From NCBI GenBank assembly GCA_947165255.1, contig CAMUZR010000002.1, positions 1-64,000 of the forward strand: DNA of 64,000 nucleotides. The letters are read 5' to 3'. Under the pieces are notes generated by a model. The model ran no database searches and had not been told where the DNA came from. It saw only the letters and a list, made by a program, of their open reading frames with translations. This stretch comes from an uncultured Bacteroidales bacterium. GTDB lineage: Bacteria > Bacteroidota > Bacteroidia > Bacteroidales > P3. The translations under genes and the position numbers were made by a program. Shown piece by piece: positions 62,501 to 64,000 of the stretch; the stretch's first letter is position 1; the number at the start of each line of letters is the position of its first letter.

Positions 62501-63999
62501 CTGTGGCGAATGTTGGAAGCGGTGCGGGGATAGTCGGTGCCGATGGTGGAGAGCCTGCGCCAGTTATTGGGGAAACTGCTTGAAGACAGGCCGTCAAAGC
62601 TGGAACAGAAGGGAATGTCAACCCAGGTATGGAGGGTCTCTTCGCGAAGGGTCTCGTAGTTGCAGTTGTCAGGGGTGCTGTCGCATTGCGGCCAGAGGTT
62701 GATGACAAACTGGGTGGCTTCGGTGAGGCCGTCGATATGGATGGGCGAGGAGGTGTAGAATGCGGGTGTGCCACCGCCAGGGGAGTAGGTCATCCATACG
62801 CCCTCGGTAGTTGGGGTGGCATGCCACACGACGTCGACACCGTCCTGTCCTAGCCCGCTCAGACTGCAGCTAGTGATGGCACAACTGCGCAGTGTGAGGT
62901 CGTCAATATAGGCCCAGCCACTGCTGCAGCCTGTGGCGCGATAGCGGAAAGCAATGTAGCGGCCGCTACCCGAGTAGGAGGCAAGCGAGCGCTTGACACG
63001 CGCCCAGCCACCGCTGGTATGGATGGTGTGGAGGCGGGTGAACGTGTTCGTGTCGCGCGGATTAGTCATGATGCCCACCTCAAGCTGGGCGTTAGGGTTC
63101 TCGTTATAGAAATAGAAATCAATCTGTGTGGAAGATATGTCGTCGGAGAGCATAGGCATGACCGCCATGGAAGTCTGGTCGTCCCAGCCGTTGCAGTAAT
63201 AAGAATAGAATTGCAGCGACTTGGAGGCAGAGCGGCAGCGTTCGGAACTGATTTTGGGATATTGGTCGCCATAGGGACGCACCCAGTCGGCGGGCATACG
63301 GTCTGCTGTCTCGCTGTCGAAATTGTTGCAGAAGGGGGTGAGCAACGGTTCGTCGAGGGTGTGGACGTTGATATGCTCCTGCTGGCATTCGTTGCTATCC
63401 TGGCACGAGGACCATACATAGAACTGGTAGTCAGTGCTGTTGGTCAGGCCTGTGATGGTAACGGAAGTGTCAAAAGTGTGGAGCACGGTGCCCGTCCCTA
63501 GGGAAAAACCTGTATGGCCGTATTCAACGGTGTAGCGTGTGGCGGAAGAGTGGGTGCCGTATTGCCGCCAGCTGAGGCGGGCACTCTGCTCGGTAATATC
63601 GGTGGCACGGAGGTCACCGGGCTTGCAAAGGCTGAAACCCAAATCGTCGAGGTAAGAATAGTAGCAGCCGTCGAGCGAGGTGTAGCGGAAGGCAATGTGT
63701 CTGGCCGAGCCGGAGTAGGAGGAGAGGTCCACCGTATAGCGCTGCCAGTGGCCGGTAGGCCGGATGGTTCTTATGGGCACGAAGGTAGAAGAGTCGTAGG
63801 GAAGGGTCATAACCCCTACTGTGAGCAGCGCACGGTTGCGCACGTCGTTACTAGAGCATCGCAACGAGAAAGAGAGCACCCCGCCTGCAACCGTGCTATC
63901 GGCTGCCGGCATTATGATGAAATTGCCATCGCCGCTTCCGGAACAGGTGTAGAATTCGATAGAGCGGCTGGGGGAGGTGTAATAGGAAGCGTCGCCGTT
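53518..63999 (-). CDS. Giant modular T9SS surface protein (adhesin-like), 5' end outside window
   Basis: More than 3,490 codons, open to the right edge, so start and signal peptide are missing. From N to C: part of one and then nine complete tandem modules of about 230-280 residues. Each pairs a jelly-roll domain (P[YF]C..F, MP..W, AVMP..DIDS, VGVM.D..D..TF, GRFIAFR, Y[IL]DDL) with an FN3-like domain (WLEYGP.GF..GTGT, Y.F...C). A Gly-rich insert lies after module 2. Next come a WKDWTTVGLDMSAYANQTIRI domain, a PKD domain (FWDFGNGMTSTDYNGST), several GCDSxVTLxL repeats, and a CHU_C gliding-type sorting domain (NLFFPNIFTPTLTSNNTFK). SprB-like adhesion or motility is plausible. No catalytic site is seen. 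Confidence 0.92.
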   Translation of the reverse strand, partial: NGDASYYTSPSRSIEFYTCSGSGDGNFIIMPAADSTVAGGVLSFSLRCSSNDVRNRALLTVGVMTLPYDSSTFVPIRTIRPTGHWQRYTVDLSSYSGSARHIAFRYTSLDGCYYSYLDDLGFSLCKPGDLRATDITEQSARLSWRQYGTHSSATRYTVEYGHTGFSLGTGTVLHTFDTSVTITGLTNSTDYQFYVWSSCQDSNECQQEHINVHTLDEPLLTPFCNNFDSETADRMPADWVRPYGDQYPKISSERCRSASKSLQFYSYYCNGWDDQTSMAVMPMLSDDISSTQIDFYFYNENPNAQLEVGIMTNPRDTNTFTRLHTIHTSGGWARVKRSLASYSGSGRYIAFRYRATGCSSGWAYIDDLTLRSCAITSCSLSGLGQDGVDVVWHATPTTEGVWMTYSPGGGTPAFYTSSPIHIDGLTEATQFVINLWPQCDSTPDNCNYETLREETLHTWVDIPFCSSFDGLSSSSFPNNWRRLSTIGTDYPRTASNIRHSEDNSLLFTAADSLFSLAAMPTINPTSECSAVSGLYANFWTYFSGNTSSARLVVGVMSDILDTNSFVGVDTLAGTSSVWEHHSLSLSSYSGNDHIIALKLLSADGNGCECYVDDLCIEKCVTSDLSITEITQNSITVTWTSQGTQGIVVEYGERGFAHGHGTFDTITSSPAVIDGLTELTEYEFNFISLCDCQIIGATFTPDSGSTIGGGYGGGGGYGGGGIGGGGGYGGGGIGGGGGASGGWGGGTGFIITTQANYLDIPYCESYETYDSLNFPPSYRRIVGSSNLYPVLTTTNHHSGESCIALYTTTDTACFMSLPPLHEGTAHEMVMTFYAYASNLNATSTDALHVGIMTNPDNPSTYTEIAAFRLTDIARWQQFSVDFSSYVGMGQYITFRYKPTNESYIYYIDDIYVGRCGITDVQFTTSPTSVQIGWTSLHSPSSVTIKYGRQGFDLEDSTYTPNTIVTTFSPYTITGIDPDSNYDFYIMAQCSDTDMALCAPVAYTLNPMLYPPYCKDFEDMPNDVMPYDWKTMRSRDVYPHSETQHGQQVIVFYPCSNNDNMALLRPLPSGDSLNGKWVYAYFSTSNNNYIYLDLGTLSDTSDADSFVQMASLSNGQTETLREFNVQLSGNTTSVNRLAIRARSTSGCRWIRLSKFVLSNYPYPTALSSTVYGFSTQRITWNNQYNNPFYYIEYGFGDNWHTIASDSCSALLTGLIPSQTYQVYFISPLGERICLPYSFSTPDAVSLPYCDNFDSCDNLSVPPGWFSFSAYGDSYPRTNNSCYNSCCQTMHFYSNNNHLQYTALPDFDIDSVRNLDLQFSLRIEDVSRTSLVVGVMDDRTDFNTFTPVDTLSCAEGGVYYLKHINLQRYQGTGRFVAFRILTTSSRTSIYLDDLQVSACPLPDLASSGARQVKATIPGGSPVADYWLEYGPEGSLQGDSSNTVIHITQNPAYIGPFDPDSVYTFFTSCSEQGLDCHPRTLTIAHELPMPYCDDFSSYSNGQMPTGWTAIRQGGTPEPYVNGSQELFFGNYCNSNNRDYAIMPDLMIDSIRHAEIYFNLYSRYWNNQFLIVGVMDDRNDLSTFTPIDTLQCTASNVWQPQHVSFHSYNGTGRFIAFCAYRTSGCMYLYLDNLKVNTHPTPSFALTSATTVCAYANHCPHSGYWIEYGTQGCHQGDSSNTWLHVTSDTVCITNLNELTTYDFYHHADSGDVTCFPLTRITTSTILSAPYCDNFDGYPNYQMIPNWKRHNSYHSDYPQKHHSGHLQFYNNCNSNSRSYAIMPEIDIDSLRHAELYFNMMSERNQFMIIMGVMSDQNNISTFVAVDTLRNSANNTWEAKHASLRRYSGNGRFIAFCMVNTTGNCNSVYIDDLFIQTCPRPTIRQLGATTVLLTLDESYSPDYWLEYGPAGIVQGAADTLWSDDSLSFTLTPHNTLLHITDNSYSISNLTPNTTYDFYSRCDSSFTSSCYPRTRIATSHLQTIPYCDEFNSYGTGSNAFPTGWKRFMSDNNADRLQVVNMSQAADSRALRFNLYSNLYAYAVMPEMDIDSLNQLYLRLRAWFEPNTFLEVGIMTDMCDLRTFVPIDTIRYDATGVWEYHSTSLDRYHGQGRFVALRMRETNGNWRSIYIDRLEFLTCDIPVGITASLFRHNEVAIHAPQPSRTGFWLEYGLTGFDQGTGQKIRIDSLPTNITLQNGSAYDFYFLCDTLSPTCVPPQTVATQDGPLPLPVCFNFDTCPNNQMPYGWHKLRVPVENDNDCYVYNDQSHTPGKSLRFCSAYTNRFPYAVLPDLMVDSLSQLAVSFWMKNSNYGTFILDLGVMSDPYDPSSFITLKRFTNTQNNQWQRIQATLSGAPADAHFIAFRLTKTSGSWDWLYLDDLYISECGAADLRVRELAADRLTVDWQQAGSPLVTIEYGPVGFATGTGTTLHPNHPPYTITNLDNLTDYEFRFCTSCGDSSTTDYCNTDYCDTITLFTPAGGTGCIDPTNLTAEYTSCTYGSYSNPRSHMGIVDYGSLSALSRHTVHYDTTEFDPRTGGLLRTIPEGAEASVRLGNWTSNSSSPEAESVTYSLFVDPASFDLLILKYAAVLQDPEHSSAQQPRFSIEILDENNQLIDSRCGAADFIANASLGWNEAPGDVLWKDWTTVGLDMSAYANQTIRIRLTTYDCGEGSHYGYAYFTLDCLLKNIRSEYCGEVESNIFTMPDGFNYNWYTDTIDKTTLFTTQSINIPTSSITYYCDVSFVDNQSCYFTMSAFAGTRYPLALFDSTVSLNNCQFYVQFNNLSTISSDGVTPIGTGEGCETAFWDFGNGMTSTDYNGSTVYTTPGTYQVMLISYLGGGSCADTIIKPIVLEYPSATPTITGPAHRCFGNPEDTVRVSGGISYLWLTDDTTVNVFDSLAVAAPETDTTLLCIVTNPDGCTDTLAHTITVHPVYDLHDTLALCPTQLPYTWGDTLLATGDTLYALQRITQYGCDSAATLSLLVHHNTSSSIFDTIVENQAAAWQYAGIPVNHDTVGMSVTLANAHGCDSTVNYNLFIWPNNATLADSTICDNAVADFLWQGHPFADTIRHTFLNIHGADSTVTLAMHVNPTYIQDFYDTICDNQPLPFADSAFSATGSYTFTLLTSAMCDSIVTLHLTARPAYDLHFFDTIYSGDTAIFQDTPLTQPGDYPFHYTTSLGCDSVLTLHLTNIGLNEVHLTDSICQGDSVLFGGRHLTQPGVYRDTVRSAVLLQADTLKILTLFVLPYPTLSFDTSHICGPDQHYTLVAHTDAPYLQWTSLPYDDYLDSHEGDSILHPNPARSTRYYLFADYGDTPLCPTVDSIQLEPIQTVKALIDVHPDYLTYERRTLLVRNAGSNQQTDLTWHVWYYDGANFVDTARTLRLEVPLSVDSVLITLAVSNDLCADSDTVMVPSIVSNLFFPNIFTPTLTSNNTFKAIGNGIADFEIWIYDRRGDIVFHSTDIDQPWDGTHDGAPCPQAAYVYKCRYSTTLEPQSFKTVTRTVTLIR
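61762..61884 (-). repeat. Glycine-rich low-complexity insert in the giant protein
   Basis: About 40 codons encoding GGGYGGGG/GGIGGGGGYGG-type repeats, read on the minus strand. It sits between the FN3-like part of module 2 and the jelly-roll of module 3. The DNA is a tandem repeat of roughly 30-bp units (CCGCCACCACCACC-like on plus). Confidence 0.85.
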
Positions 64000-64000
64000 G

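Overview
The window looks like a chromosomal segment of a GC-rich member of the Bacteroidales (phylum Bacteroidota). Many genes start 15-60 bp downstream of the TAnnTTTG -7 promoter element of this phylum. Several proteins end in type IX secretion (T9SS) sorting domains, of both type A and the gliding-motility (CHU_C) type. Two S9 dipeptidyl peptidases (DPP4-like and DPP5-like) have catalytic residues that align with Porphyromonas numbering as I recall it. There is also a PorT-like barrel and a TonB-dependent receptor. All genes are intact except the two cut by the window edges and one DUF262 remnant.

Layout. 0-9.6 kb is accessory: a VapE-type primase/helicase cut by the left edge, two diverged paralogues of a DUF6266-like protein, a DUF4248 protein, and a two-gene restriction-modification system (HNH nuclease plus C5 methyltransferase) sitting between the paralogues. 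Two arrays of 9-bp repeats follow, then an L,D-transpeptidase lipoprotein and a T9SS-secreted protein. 9.6-19.5 kb is a leftward housekeeping block: pyrB-pyrI, a TPR lipoprotein, a dihydrouridine synthase, CvpA, a PAP2 phosphatase, Obg, adenylate kinase, two FKBP-type lipoproteins and a DHH phosphoesterase. 19.6-33.8 kb runs rightward: DPP5-like, an OmpA-domain protein, pyruvate phosphate dikinase, ATP-type PEP carboxykinase, DPP4, a PorT-like barrel and a TonB receptor. 34-39 kb holds tRNA-Glu(CTC), a tocopherol-cyclase-like protein behind a DUF262 remnant, YebC and a SulP transporter.

39.2-45.1 kb is an AT-rich, probably acquired surface-glycan cassette: a polytopic GT-C-like protein, a GtrB/ArnC-type polyprenyl-phosphate glycosyltransferase, a WecD-like acetyltransferase, two small ArnE/F-like membrane proteins and a WecE-like aminotransferase. 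Together they could make a 4-acetamido-4,6-dideoxyhexose, load it on undecaprenyl phosphate, flip it and transfer it outside. 45.1-50.4 kb returns to leftward housekeeping genes: prmA, truA, topB and sppA.

50.7-53.1 kb is the unit I find most interesting. A canonical cobalamin riboswitch lies upstream of a single T9SS-sorted surface protein with two internal repeats, which suggests a B12-regulated surface protein outside the usual btuB context. From 53.5 kb to the right edge is one incomplete leftward gene of more than 3,490 codons. It encodes a giant adhesin-like protein with about ten tandem jelly-roll/FN3 modules, a glycine-rich insert, a PKD domain, GCDS-type repeats and a CHU_C sorting domain. 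A dispersed intergenic element (a C-rich tract followed by a CTATAGTTC-type motif) occurs four times and is not explained by any gene call.
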